Shown: in pieces, positions 7,629-15,843 of the stretch | Layout of the letters: every line of letters starts with the position of its first letter | Numbering within the stretch: position 1 is the stretch's first letter | Origin: Enterobacter asburiae | GTDB lineage: Bacteria > Pseudomonadota > Gammaproteobacteria > Enterobacterales > Enterobacteriaceae | Reading direction: 5' to 3' | Length of the DNA: 64,000 nucleotides | NCBI RefSeq assembly: GCF_024599655.1 | Contig: NZ_CP102247.1 | Span: 3,658,001 to 3,722,000 of the forward strand | Notes under the pieces: model-generated | The model's input: the letters and a program-made list of their open reading frames with translations, nothing else | The model's database searches: none | What the model was told of the DNA's origin: nothing | Program-made: the position numbers and the translations under genes

Positions 7629-9878
7629 ATGAATAAGAAGATTCACTCTCTGGCCTTGCTGGTCAATTTAGGGATTTATGGTGTCGCGCTGCCCGCCATG
7701 GCAGACGACAACACCGCCACCGCGCAGCACGAAGATACGATGGTGATCACCGCCGCCGAACAGAATTTACAGGCGCCGGGGGTGTCAACCATCACCGCCG
7801 ATGAGATCCGTAAAAACCCGCCCGCGCGGGACGTGGCTGAAATCATCCGCACCATGCCGGGCGTTAACCTGACCGGAAACTCCACCAGCGGCCAGCGCGG
7901 GAATAACCGTCAGATTGATATCCGCGGCATGGGGCCTGAAAACACGCTGATCCTGATCGACGGCAAGCCGGTGACCAGCCGCAACTCCATCCGTCTGGGC
8001 TGGCGCGGCGAGCGCGACACCCGCGGGGACACCGGCTGGGTGCCGCCAGAGATGATCGAACGCATCGAAGTGATCCGCGGCCCGGCCGCCGCGCGCTACG
8101 GCAACGGTGCGGCAGGCGGCGTGGTAAACATCATCACCAAAAAATTCGACGACCAGTGGCACGGCTCCTGGAACACCTACCTGAACGCGCCAGAACACAA
8201 GGACGAAGGTTCCACCAAACGCACCAACTTCAGCCTGAGCGGGCCGCTGGGCGGCGACTTCAGCTTCCGCATGTTCGGTAACCTGGACAAAACCCAGGCC
8301 GACGCGTGGGACATTAACCAGGGTCACCAGTCTGACCGTACCGGTGCCTACGCCGACACGCTGCCGGCGGGCCGTGAGGGTGTGGAAAATAAAGACATCA
8401 ACGGCGTGGTGCGCTGGGACTTTGCGCCAATGCAGTCCCTGGAGTTTGAGGCGGGCTACAGCCGCCAGAACAACCTCTACGCGGGCGATACCCAGAACAC
8501 CAACAACGACAACAGCTCCAGCGGGCTGGTGAAGAAAAACTACGGTAAAGAAACTAACCGTATTTATCGTCAGAACTTCGCGGTCACCTGGAACGGCGGC
8601 TGGGACAACGGCATCACCACCAGCAGCTGGGCGCAGTACGAACACACCCGCAACTCCCGCCTGGGCGAAGGGCTGGCGGGCGGGCTGGAAGGGCTGTTCA
8701 ACAGCAATAAATTCACCGACACCGACCTGGCCGACATGATGCTGCACAGCGAAATCAACCTGCCGATCGATTTCCTCGTCAACCAGAACCTGACCCTGGG
8801 CACCGAGTGGAACCAGCAGCGCATGAAGGACTCGACCTCCTTTACGCAAACCCAGCAGGGCGGCACCATCCCGGGCATGAGCGACGACCGCAGCCCGTAC
8901 ACCTCAGCGGAGATCTTCTCCCTGTTCGCGGAAAACAACATGGAGCTGACCGACAGCACCATGCTGACCCCTGCCCTGCGCTTCGATCACCACACCATCG
9001 TCGGCAACAACTGGAGCCCGTCGCTGAACCTGTCGCAGGGTCTTGGCGATGACTTCACGCTGAAGATGGGGATCGCGCGCGCCTACAAAGCGCCTAGCCT
9101 GTACCAGACCAACCCGAACTACCTGCTCTACAGCAAGGGCCAGGGCTGCTACGCGAGCTCCGACGGCGTGGGCTGCTACATGATGGGTAACGACGACCTG
9201 AAAGCGGAAACCAGCATCAACAAAGAGATTGGCCTGGAGTGGAAACGCGACGGCTGGCTGGCGGGCGTGACCTGGTTCCGCAACGACTATCGCAACAAGA
9301 TCGAAGCGGGCTACGCGCCGATTGGTCACACCTCTTCCGGTAAAGTGCAGACGGATATCTACCAGTGGGAAAACGTACCGAAAGCGGTGGTCGAAGGGCT
9401 GGAAGGCTCCCTGAACGTGCCGGTCAGCGACACGATCAACTGGACCAACAACATCACCTACATGCTGCAGAGCAAAAACAAGGAGACCGGCGACCGTCTG
9501 TCGATCATTCCGGAGTACACGCTGAACTCAACCCTGAGCTGGCAGGTGCATCAGGACGTGTCGCTCCAGTCGACCTTCACCTGGTACGGCAAGCAGCAGC
9601 CGAAGAAGTACAACTACAAAGGCCAGCCTGTGACCGGGTCTGAGAAAGACGAAGTCAGCCCGTACAGCATCGTTGGCCTGAGCGCGACGTGGGACATGAC
9701 CAAAAACGTCAGCCTGACCGGCGGCGTGGACAACGTCTTCGACAAACGCCAGTGGCGCGCGGGTAATGCCCAGACAACCGGAAACACCACCACCGGTGCG
9801 TATATGTACGGTGCGGGTGCGTACACGTATAATGAACCGGGCCGCACCTGGTACATGAGCGTGAATACGCGATTCTAG
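7629..9878 (+). CDS. fepA: Ferric enterobactin outer-membrane receptor FepA
   Basis: A 749-residue TonB-dependent receptor. N-terminal signal sequence (about residues 1-25), TonB box DTMVITA near residue 36, plug domain with the QIDIRGMGPENTLILIDG segment, and a 22-strand barrel ending in Phe (SVNTRF), as needed for BAM-mediated insertion. Near-complete similarity to E. coli FepA, including the loop cysteine pair in GQGCYAS...GCYMMG. It imports ferric enterobactin from outside the cell using TonB energy. Divergent from fes and expected to be Fur-repressed. Two terminator-like hairpins follow the stop. Confidence 0.97.
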   Translation: MNKKIHSLALLVNLGIYGVALPAMADDNTATAQHEDTMVITAAEQNLQAPGVSTITADEIRKNPPARDVAEIIRTMPGVNLTGNSTSGQRGNNRQIDIRGMGPENTLILIDGKPVTSRNSIRLGWRGERDTRGDTGWVPPEMIERIEVIRGPAAARYGNGAAGGVVNIITKKFDDQWHGSWNTYLNAPEHKDEGSTKRTNFSLSGPLGGDFSFRMFGNLDKTQADAWDINQGHQSDRTGAYADTLPAGREGVENKDINGVVRWDFAPMQSLEFEAGYSRQNNLYAGDTQNTNNDNSSSGLVKKNYGKETNRIYRQNFAVTWNGGWDNGITTSSWAQYEHTRNSRLGEGLAGGLEGLFNSNKFTDTDLADMMLHSEINLPIDFLVNQNLTLGTEWNQQRMKDSTSFTQTQQGGTIPGMSDDRSPYTSAEIFSLFAENNMELTDSTMLTPALRFDHHTIVGNNWSPSLNLSQGLGDDFTLKMGIARAYKAPSLYQTNPNYLLYSKGQGCYASSDGVGCYMMGNDDLKAETSINKEIGLEWKRDGWLAGVTWFRNDYRNKIEAGYAPIGHTSSGKVQTDIYQWENVPKAVVEGLEGSLNVPVSDTINWTNNITYMLQSKNKETGDRLSIIPEYTLNSTLSWQVHQDVSLQSTFTWYGKQQPKKYNYKGQPVTGSEKDEVSPYSIVGLSATWDMTKNVSLTGGVDNVFDKRQWRAGNAQTTGNTTTGAYMYGAGAYTYNEPGRTWYMSVNTRF

Positions 9879-9886
9879 ATAAAAGC

Positions 9887-9913
9887 AAAACGGCAACCCC
9901 GTTGCCGTTTTTA
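9887..9913 (+). terminator. Rho-independent terminator of fepA, first copy
   Basis: An 11-base stem AAAACGGCAAC with its complement and a tight loop, running into a short T-run, nine bases after the fepA stop. Confidence 0.8.
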
Positions 9914-9967
9914 GTGTTTGCTCCCTCTCCCTGTGGGAGAGGGCCGGGGTGAGGGCGAGGTAAAAGC

Positions 9968-9993
9968 AAAACGGCAACCTCGTTGCCGTTTTT
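9968..9993 (+). terminator. Rho-independent terminator of fepA, duplicated copy
   Basis: The same hairpin as at 9887, one base changed in the loop, inside the second unit of the 81-bp duplication and about 75 bases before the entD start. Confidence 0.75.
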
Positions 9994-10066
9994 AGTGTTT
10001 GCTCCCTCTCCCTGTGGGAGAGGGCCGGGGTGAGGGCATCAGGCCGCACAATTCAAAAGGAAAAAC

Positions 10067-10714
10067 ATGCACACCACCCATACCACGTTCATTCTCGCCG
10101 GCCACACCGTCCACCACGTCACCTTCGACCCAACCACCTTCACCGACACCGATCTCCTCTGGCTCCCCCACCACGCTGAGCTTTCAAACGCCGGGCGCAA
10201 ACGCAAAGCCGAGCATCTTGCCGGACGCATCGCCGCCGCGCATGCCTTACCCGATCGCACCGTTCCCGGCATCGGCCCCAGCGGAGAACCGCTCTGGCCG
10301 GAAGGGGTTTCGGGAAGCATCACCCACAGCGGCACGCAGGCGATGGCGGTTGTCGTCCGTCATCCAGATGCGCTGGTGGGTATTGATTGCGAAGCCATTC
10401 TTCCAGACCGGGAAGCCCGCGAAATCAAGGACGGCATCGTTGATGCGCAGGAGGCGATATGCCTGACGCACTCGGGCTACCCTTTTGCGCTGGCATTGAC
10501 GCTCGCTTTTAGCGCCAAAGAGAGTTTGTTTAAAGCCCTCTTCCCGCAGATGAAGATTTACATGGGTTTTGAGTGGGCGAGAGTCACAGAGATAACGGAA
10601 AAAACAATCACACTGGCGCTTTCGCGCCCGGCTGGAGAATATCCTGAGGGTAAACGCTTCACCCTCGTCTGGCAGAATAATGATGGGAACGTGTGGACGC
10701 TGCTAAAAGCCTGA
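10067..10714 (+). CDS. entD: Enterobactin synthase phosphopantetheinyl transferase EntD
   Basis: A 215-residue 4'-phosphopantetheinyl transferase. The Mg-binding GIDCE motif near residue 105 and the FSAKESLFKA motif near residue 147 are the two hallmarks of Sfp/EntD enzymes. It transfers the phosphopantetheine arm of CoA onto the carrier domains of EntF and EntB, switching on enterobactin synthesis. An AAGGA ribosome site precedes the ATG. It follows fepA on the same strand, as in E. coli, but two copies of a terminator lie between them. Confidence 0.95.
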   Translation: MHTTHTTFILAGHTVHHVTFDPTTFTDTDLLWLPHHAELSNAGRKRKAEHLAGRIAAAHALPDRTVPGIGPSGEPLWPEGVSGSITHSGTQAMAVVVRHPDALVGIDCEAILPDREAREIKDGIVDAQEAICLTHSGYPFALALTLAFSAKESLFKALFPQMKIYMGFEWARVTEITEKTITLALSRPAGEYPEGKRFTLVWQNNDGNVWTLLKA

Positions 10715-10782
10715 TGGCGCTGCGCTTATCAGGCCTACGGTAAAGCGGTTTTGTAGGCCGGGTAAGCGCAGCGCCACCCGGC
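10712..10782. repeat. REP-type repeat pair after entD
   Basis: A diverged left half (TGGCGCTGCGCTTATCAGGCC) faces a good right half (GTAGGCCGGGTAAGCGC...CCACCCGGC). It begins at the entD stop and ends two bases before the 3' end of the converging antitoxin gene. Confidence 0.8.
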
Positions 10783-10784
10783 GC

Positions 10785-11069
10785 TCACTGCCCCGCAAGC
10801 GCTCTGTAAAACGCGGGATTATCTCTAATCACATTCAGCACTTTCGCCGCTAATCCCGTTGGGTTTCGCCGTTTCGACTCCCAGCTTTTAATCGTGTCAA
10901 TGCTTGTACCCAGAGCCTTCGCCATTTCGCTTTGAGTGACATTTAACTGCTCTCTTATCGCCCGAACGTCCGCAACCTCATAGCGAGTTACTCGTGATGG
11001 CGTTTTCTTACCACGTTGGATTTCGGCTGCCTCTTCAAGCGAAGCCTTCAGTTCATCGAAGATACTCAT
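10785..11069 (-). CDS. XRE-family antitoxin, NadS/HigA-like
   Basis: A 94-residue protein with a helix-turn-helix in its second half (LNVTQSEMAKALGTSIDTIKSWE, residues about 50-72). Its architecture matches NadS/HigA-type antitoxins, which bind the toxin and repress their own promoter. The ATG at 11069 (MSIFDELK) was chosen over an upstream ATG at 11099 because it follows a better ribosome site and gives the family length. It lies 39 bases downstream of the toxin gene; the toxin-first order is that of higBA loci. Confidence 0.85.
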   Translation of the reverse strand: MSIFDELKASLEEAAEIQRGKKTPSRVTRYEVADVRAIREQLNVTQSEMAKALGTSIDTIKSWESKRRNPTGLAAKVLNVIRDNPAFYRALAGQ

Positions 11070-11108
11070 TGTCTGCCTCTTTTGCCTGACGGAGTACATA
11101 GTACACCT

Positions 11109-11456
11109 TTAGTTAACGGAACTGGAAGCGGTATTTGTGAGAACAGACGTGAGTTTTTTGAGTTCGGCTTTCTCTAGATCGGTCAGGCTGTCCTTAATGC
11201 TTTTTGGGTAGGCCATGATGAAATAAATCACCTCCTCCGTGGCCAAAAAGTAGATCACTCTGGCACCGCCTCTCTTTCCCTTTGAGCCTGCGGCCATCCT
11301 GATTTTCCGTAGCCCACCCGTGTGTTGGATCAGGTCGCCTTTATCAGGCCAGGCAATGAGTTCCTTTTGCAGATCCTTTAATTCATCATCCGTAGCAATG
11401 CTTTTAATCTGCCGGGTAAAGAGTGATGTTTCGATAAACTCTATCGCGTGACTCAT
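11109..11456 (-). CDS. RelE/HigB-family toxin
   Basis: A 115-residue basic protein with the RelE/HigB fold pattern: GGLRKIRMA, then GGARVIYFL and IYFIMAYPKS. Such toxins usually cut mRNA on the ribosome. The start at 11456 follows a strong GGAAGGA site; an open frame extends to 11519 but has no such site. It is cotranscribed with the downstream antitoxin. A perfect LexA-type operator lies about 100 bases upstream and a TTACTC/GAGTAA palindrome lies between the two. Toxicity is inferred from the family, and some members of this branch are inactive. Confidence 0.85.
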   Translation of the reverse strand: MSHAIEFIETSLFTRQIKSIATDDELKDLQKELIAWPDKGDLIQHTGGLRKIRMAAGSKGKRGGARVIYFLATEEVIYFIMAYPKSIKDSLTDLEKAELKKLTSVLTNTASSSVN

Positions 11457-11521
11457 CCATAGTTCCTTCCCTGGGCGCAGCAAAAGCCTGAATGCTTCAG
11501 CACCAGGCTTTTGCTGCATGG

Positions 11522-11539
11522 TTACTCTTCCTTGAGTAA
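11522..11539. promoter_or_regulatory. Palindrome TTACTC-N6-GAGTAA, candidate antitoxin operator
   Basis: A perfect 6-base inverted repeat sits 66-83 bases upstream of the toxin start, just downstream of the likely -10 region. XRE-type antitoxins commonly autorepress through such sites. Function is inferred. Confidence 0.5.
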
Positions 11540-11554
11540 TATTGCGCCATAAAA

Positions 11555-11570
11555 CTGTATTTATATACAG
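11555..11570. promoter_or_regulatory. LexA (SOS) box upstream of the toxin-antitoxin operon
   Basis: The sequence CTGTATTTATATACAG is a perfect 16-base palindrome and fits the LexA core CTGT-N8-ACAG. Read on the minus strand it contains TATAAA, a plausible -10 hexamer, so a bound repressor would block the promoter. The other neighbour (betT) ends here, so the only gene it can serve is the toxin. Confidence 0.75.
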
Positions 11571-11594
11571 GTCAGAGGTATTTTAAGAATCCGT

Positions 11595-13628
11595 TTAGAC
11601 ATCCGGGAACATCACGCTATTCCCCGGCGCTTCCCTGTGCAGATGGATAAAGTTCAGGTGCCGTTCATACTGGTCCAGAATGTCCGTAATCACCTGCTCC
11701 TTACTGTAGTCCATCAAATCATTCCCCTGGCTGCCTTCCAGCAGGAAGGTCTCAAGCCGGTAGTAGGTCGATTTCCCGCTGCGCGCCCGGTAGGTAAAAC
11801 CGGGAACCGAATACTGCTGCGGCCAGATCTGATAGACAAAGTTCTGCTCGTCGCCCATGTGCACCAGCAGGTCCAGGTGCCCCAGGGTCTCGCCCTCCTC
11901 CGGCGGCAGGTTTTTCAGCTCCACGTACGCGCCGCGCAGCTTCAGCTCCTGCGCCACCTCTTCCATCGCCGGGAAGCAGACCGTCTCCATCATCTGTTTG
12001 GTGTAGCGCGTGCCCGGGTAGTTCATCAGGCGCGAGAGGCGTTTCTTCCAGCTCAGCCTGTCCTGCGCACCCATCGGCCGCGGCGCGGTGTCGCGGCTGG
12101 CGCTGACGCGGCGGTAGTCTTCCACCTTGAGCGATTTATACAGCCCGGCCATCACGAAGAAGATGACGAAGCTGAACGGCAGTCCCATGATTACCGTGGT
12201 GTTCTGCAGCGCAGAGATACCGTTAGTCATCAGCATGCCGAGCGTCAGCAGGCCGATGGCGACGGACCAGAAGATGCGCAGCCAGTTCGGCGCGTCGCTG
12301 TTGATGTCCTTCAGCTTCGAGGTGAAGTTGCCCAGCACCAGCGCGCCGGAGTCCGCCGATGTGACGTAAAACAGCAGGCCTGTGATGGTCGCCACGGAGG
12401 CGCTAAAGGTGAACGCCGGGTACTGCGCCAGCAGGCTGTAGAAGCCGCGCTCCGGGTGCGCCATCGCTTCCTGCGCGAAGGTTGCATTGCCGTGGATGAT
12501 CTCGTGCAGCGCGCTGTTGCCGAACACCGACAGCCACAGCAGGGTAAAGGTGAACGGGATAATCAGCGTGCCCATCACAAACTGGCGGATGGTGCGGCCA
12601 CGTGAAATACGCGCCAGGAACAGGCCGACAAACGGCGACCACGCCACCCACCACGCCCAGAAGAACAGCGTCCAGTTGTTCATCCACTCTACCGGGCGGT
12701 CAAAGGCGAAGCTGTTCAGCGTCATGCCCATAAAGCGGTTGACGTAGTCGCCCACGTTGAGCACCAAGGCATTGAGCAGGAACGAGGTATCGCCCATAAA
12801 CAGCACGAACAGGATCAGCCCCAGCGCCAGCGCCACGTTCAGCTCGGACAGCACGCGGATGCCTTTATCCACGCCCGACGTCACCGAGATGGTGGCGATA
12901 ATGACGGAGAGCGCAATCAGCGCCGCTTTGGCCGCCATCGAATCCGGGATATCAAACAGCACGCTCAGCCCGTAGTTGAGCTGCACCACGCCAATCCCGA
13001 GCGTCGTCGCGATACCAAAGATGGTGCCAATGACCGCCGCAATGTCGACGCTGTGTCCAATCGGGCCGTTAATTTTTTTACCAAAAATCGGATACAGTGC
13101 GGAGCGGATGGTGAGAGGCAAATTATAACGATAGCTAAAGTATCCGAGCGCCATGCCCATCAGGGCGTACATCGACCAGCCCGTCAGGCCGTAGTGGAAC
13201 AGCGTCCAGACCATCGCCTGGCGCGCGGCCTCCATCGTCTGACCTGCCCCTTCCGGCGGCTGCATATACTGCGTGACCGGTTCCGCCACGGAGAAGAACA
13301 TCAGGTCGATGCCGATGCCCGCGGCAAACAGCATCGCGGCCCAGCTCAGCAGGCTGAACTCGGGCTTGGACTGCTCTGGCCCGAGCTTCACCGACCCGAA
13401 GCGCGAGCAGGCGATGCAGACCACGAAGACGATATAGAGCGTCGCTGCCAGCAGATAGTACCAGCCGAAGGTCTTCGACACCCAGTTCAGGGTGCGCCCA
13501 ATCCACTCGGCAGAAAAATCACGAAAGAAGATGGTCGTCAGGGAAAACAACAAAATCAGCCCGGCGGAAGTATAAAAAACGACCGGGTTGATTTTGTCTT
13601 TTTCTCTGTCTTGTGAAAGGTCTGTCAT
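11595..13628 (-). CDS. betT: High-affinity choline:proton symporter BetT
   Basis: A 677-residue BCCT-family transporter, the same length as E. coli BetT and colinear with it. Twelve membrane segments fill about residues 15-510; the BCCT signature lies in WTLFFWAWWVAWSPFVGLF near residue 320. A hydrophilic C-terminal tail of about 170 residues, linked to osmotic control in BetT, is present. It brings choline into the cytoplasm for conversion to glycine betaine. Divergent from betIBA across a 128-base regulatory gap. Confidence 0.97.
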   Translation of the reverse strand: MTDLSQDREKDKINPVVFYTSAGLILLFSLTTIFFRDFSAEWIGRTLNWVSKTFGWYYLLAATLYIVFVVCIACSRFGSVKLGPEQSKPEFSLLSWAAMLFAAGIGIDLMFFSVAEPVTQYMQPPEGAGQTMEAARQAMVWTLFHYGLTGWSMYALMGMALGYFSYRYNLPLTIRSALYPIFGKKINGPIGHSVDIAAVIGTIFGIATTLGIGVVQLNYGLSVLFDIPDSMAAKAALIALSVIIATISVTSGVDKGIRVLSELNVALALGLILFVLFMGDTSFLLNALVLNVGDYVNRFMGMTLNSFAFDRPVEWMNNWTLFFWAWWVAWSPFVGLFLARISRGRTIRQFVMGTLIIPFTFTLLWLSVFGNSALHEIIHGNATFAQEAMAHPERGFYSLLAQYPAFTFSASVATITGLLFYVTSADSGALVLGNFTSKLKDINSDAPNWLRIFWSVAIGLLTLGMLMTNGISALQNTTVIMGLPFSFVIFFVMAGLYKSLKVEDYRRVSASRDTAPRPMGAQDRLSWKKRLSRLMNYPGTRYTKQMMETVCFPAMEEVAQELKLRGAYVELKNLPPEEGETLGHLDLLVHMGDEQNFVYQIWPQQYSVPGFTYRARSGKSTYYRLETFLLEGSQGNDLMDYSKEQVITDILDQYERHLNFIHLHREAPGNSVMFPDV

Positions 13629-13693
13629 CCAGTATCCCCACTGTTTTTGTAACTATTGAAATCCAAATCCGCAACAATTAAGACACATTTTAT

Positions 13694-13707
13694 ATTGAAC
13701 GTCCAAT
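13694..13707. promoter_or_regulatory. Candidate BetI operator between betT and betI
   Basis: ATTGAACGTCCAAT is an inverted repeat with one mismatch, located centrally in the betT/betI divergent promoter. BetI is a TetR-type repressor known to bind this intergenic region; the exact site here is inferred from symmetry and position. Confidence 0.5.
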
Positions 13708-13756
13708 CAAAAACCGCTTTAATGTATTACCAACGCTGATGAATGGAGTGGCAAAA

Positions 13757-14344
13757 ATGCCCAAAGTGGGGATGCAGCCGATCCGGCGCAGGCAGCTTAT
13801 CGACGCCACGCTGGAAGCAATAAATGAAGTGGGAATGCATGACGCGACGATCGCGCAGATCGCCCGTCGGGCGGGCGTTTCCACGGGGATCATCAGTCAC
13901 TACTTCAAAGACAAAAACGGTCTGCTGGAAGCGACCATGCGCGACATCACCGGCCAGCTGCGCGACGCGGTATTAAGCCGCTTACGCGCCCTGCCTAACG
14001 GCAGCGCGGAGCAGCGCCTGCAGGCAATTGTCGGCGGCAATTTTGATGAAACCCAGACCAGCGGAGCGGCCATGAAGGCCTGGCTGGCCTTCTGGGCGAG
14101 CAGCATGCACCAGCCGATGCTCTACCGTCTGCAGCAGGTGAGCAGCCGTCGCTTGTTGTCAAACCTGGTGTACGAGTTCCGCCGTGAGCTGCCGCGCGAC
14201 CAGGCCGAAGAGGCGGGCTACGGCCTGGCGGCGCTGATCGACGGGCTGTGGCTACGCGCCGCGCTGAGCGGCAAGCCGCTTGATAAAACCCTGGCGCAAT
14301 CGCTCACCAGCCACTTTATCAGCCAGCATTTACCGACCGAATAA
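13757..14344 (+). CDS. betI: Choline-responsive TetR repressor BetI
   Basis: A 195-residue TetR-family regulator, equal in length to E. coli BetI. The DNA-binding helix-turn-helix covers about residues 30-55 (IAQIARRAGVSTGIISHYFKDKNGLL). It represses betT and betIBA until choline is present. The start at 13757 gives MPKVGMQPIRR; the ATG at 13739 is in frame but would add six residues. betB starts 14 bases after its stop. Confidence 0.95.
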   Translation: MPKVGMQPIRRRQLIDATLEAINEVGMHDATIAQIARRAGVSTGIISHYFKDKNGLLEATMRDITGQLRDAVLSRLRALPNGSAEQRLQAIVGGNFDETQTSGAAMKAWLAFWASSMHQPMLYRLQQVSSRRLLSNLVYEFRRELPRDQAEEAGYGLAALIDGLWLRAALSGKPLDKTLAQSLTSHFISQHLPTE

Positions 14345-14357
14345 CCGAGGAGAATTT

Positions 14358-15830
14358 ATGTCCCGAATGGCAGAACAGCAGCTTTATATCAATGGTGGTT
14401 ATACATCCGCCACCAGCGGTCGCACCTTCGAGACCATCAACCCGGCCAACGGTGAAGTTCTGGCGACCGTACAGGCCGCCGGGAGAGAAGACGTCGATCG
14501 CGCCGTGGAAAGCGCACAACGCGGGCAAAAAATCTGGGCGGCGATGACCGCCATGGAGCGCTCGCGCATCTTGCGTCGCGCCGTCGATATCCTGCGCGAG
14601 CGCAACGACGAACTGGCGAAGCTTGAAACCCTCGACACCGGTAAAGCATATTCCGAAACCTCAACCGTCGACATCGTCACCGGCGCGGACGTGCTGGAGT
14701 ACTACGCGGGGCTGATCCCGGCGCTGGAAGGCAGCCAGATCCCGCTGCGCGACACCTCGTTCGTGTACACCCGCCGCGAGCCGCTGGGCGTGGTGGCGGG
14801 CATCGGCGCGTGGAACTACCCGATCCAGATCGCCCTGTGGAAATCGGCCCCGGCGCTGGCGGCGGGCAACGCGATGATCTTCAAGCCGAGCGAGGTCACC
14901 CCGCTCACCGCCCTCAAGCTTGCCGAGATCTACACCGAAGCGGGCGTACCGGACGGCGTGTTTAACGTCCTGCCTGGCGTGGGTGCAGAGACCGGCCAGT
15001 ACCTGACCGAGCATCCGGGCATCGCGAAAGTCTCCTTCACCGGCGGCGTCGCCAGCGGCAAAAAGGTGATGGCCAACTCGGCGGCCTCCTCCCTGAAAGA
15101 GGTGACGATGGAGCTGGGCGGCAAATCCCCGCTGATCATTTTTGACGACGCGGATCTGGATCTCGCGGCAGACATCGCCATGATGGCGAACTTCTTCAGC
15201 TCCGGCCAGGTGTGCACCAACGGCACCCGCGTGTTCGTGCCCGCGAAATTGAAAGCCGCGTTTGAGCAGAAAATCGTCGAGCGCGTGGGCCGCATCCGCG
15301 CGGGCGATCTGTTCGATGAACGCACCAACTTTGGCCCGATGGTCAGCTTCCCGCACCGCGACAGCGTGCTGCGCTACATCGCCAAAGGCAAAGAGGAAGG
15401 CGCGCGCGTGCTGTGCGGCGGCGACGCGCTGAGGGGCGAAGGCTTTGACAACGGCGCGTGGGTCGCCCCGACCGTGTTCACCGACTGCACCGACGAGATG
15501 ACCATCGTTCGCGAAGAGATATTCGGCCCGGTGATGTCCATCCTCACCTATGAATCCGATGAAGAAGCCATTCGCCGCGCCAACGACACCGACTACGGCC
15601 TGGCGGCGGGCATCGTGACTGCCGACCTGAACCGCGCGCACGGCGCCATTCATCAGCTCGAAGCGGGCATCTGCTGGATCAACACCTGGGGTGAATCCGC
15701 CGCAGAGATGCCGGTCGGCGGCTACAAACACTCCGGCATTGGCCGCGAGAACGGCGTGATGACGCTGCAGAGCTACACCCAGGTGAAGTCCATCCAGGTT
15801 GAGATGGGTAAATTCCAGTCCATATTTTAA
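14358..15830 (+). CDS. betB: Betaine aldehyde dehydrogenase BetB
   Basis: A 490-residue NAD(P)-dependent aldehyde dehydrogenase. MELGGKSP carries the catalytic glutamate (near residue 252) and SGQVCTNGTR the nucleophilic cysteine (near 286). It oxidises betaine aldehyde to glycine betaine, the second step of osmoprotectant synthesis. The chosen ATG follows a CGAGGAGAA ribosome site; the frame is open further upstream into betI but without similarity. Length equals E. coli BetB. Confidence 0.97.
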   Translation: MSRMAEQQLYINGGYTSATSGRTFETINPANGEVLATVQAAGREDVDRAVESAQRGQKIWAAMTAMERSRILRRAVDILRERNDELAKLETLDTGKAYSETSTVDIVTGADVLEYYAGLIPALEGSQIPLRDTSFVYTRREPLGVVAGIGAWNYPIQIALWKSAPALAAGNAMIFKPSEVTPLTALKLAEIYTEAGVPDGVFNVLPGVGAETGQYLTEHPGIAKVSFTGGVASGKKVMANSAASSLKEVTMELGGKSPLIIFDDADLDLAADIAMMANFFSSGQVCTNGTRVFVPAKLKAAFEQKIVERVGRIRAGDLFDERTNFGPMVSFPHRDSVLRYIAKGKEEGARVLCGGDALRGEGFDNGAWVAPTVFTDCTDEMTIVREEIFGPVMSILTYESDEEAIRRANDTDYGLAAGIVTADLNRAHGAIHQLEAGICWINTWGESAAEMPVGGYKHSGIGRENGVMTLQSYTQVKSIQVEMGKFQSIF

Positions 15831-15843
15831 CCGGGAGGTTTAT

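Larger units (their letters stand above)
9880..10037 (+). repeat. Tandem 81-bp duplication carrying the fepA terminator
   Basis: The 77-bp segment 9880-9956 recurs at 9961-10037 with one substitution (period 81). Each copy holds a stem AAAACGGCAAC/GTTGCCGTTTT with a T-run, followed by a CCCTCTCCCTGTGGGAGAGGG palindrome of a family also seen at 17532 and 50550. The duplication doubles the transcription stop between fepA and entD. Confidence 0.9.

Noticed and set aside
7483..7629. 49-codon N-terminal extension of fes
   Set aside because: It crosses the Fur-box/promoter region and has no similarity to Fes; GTG 7482 gives the family length.
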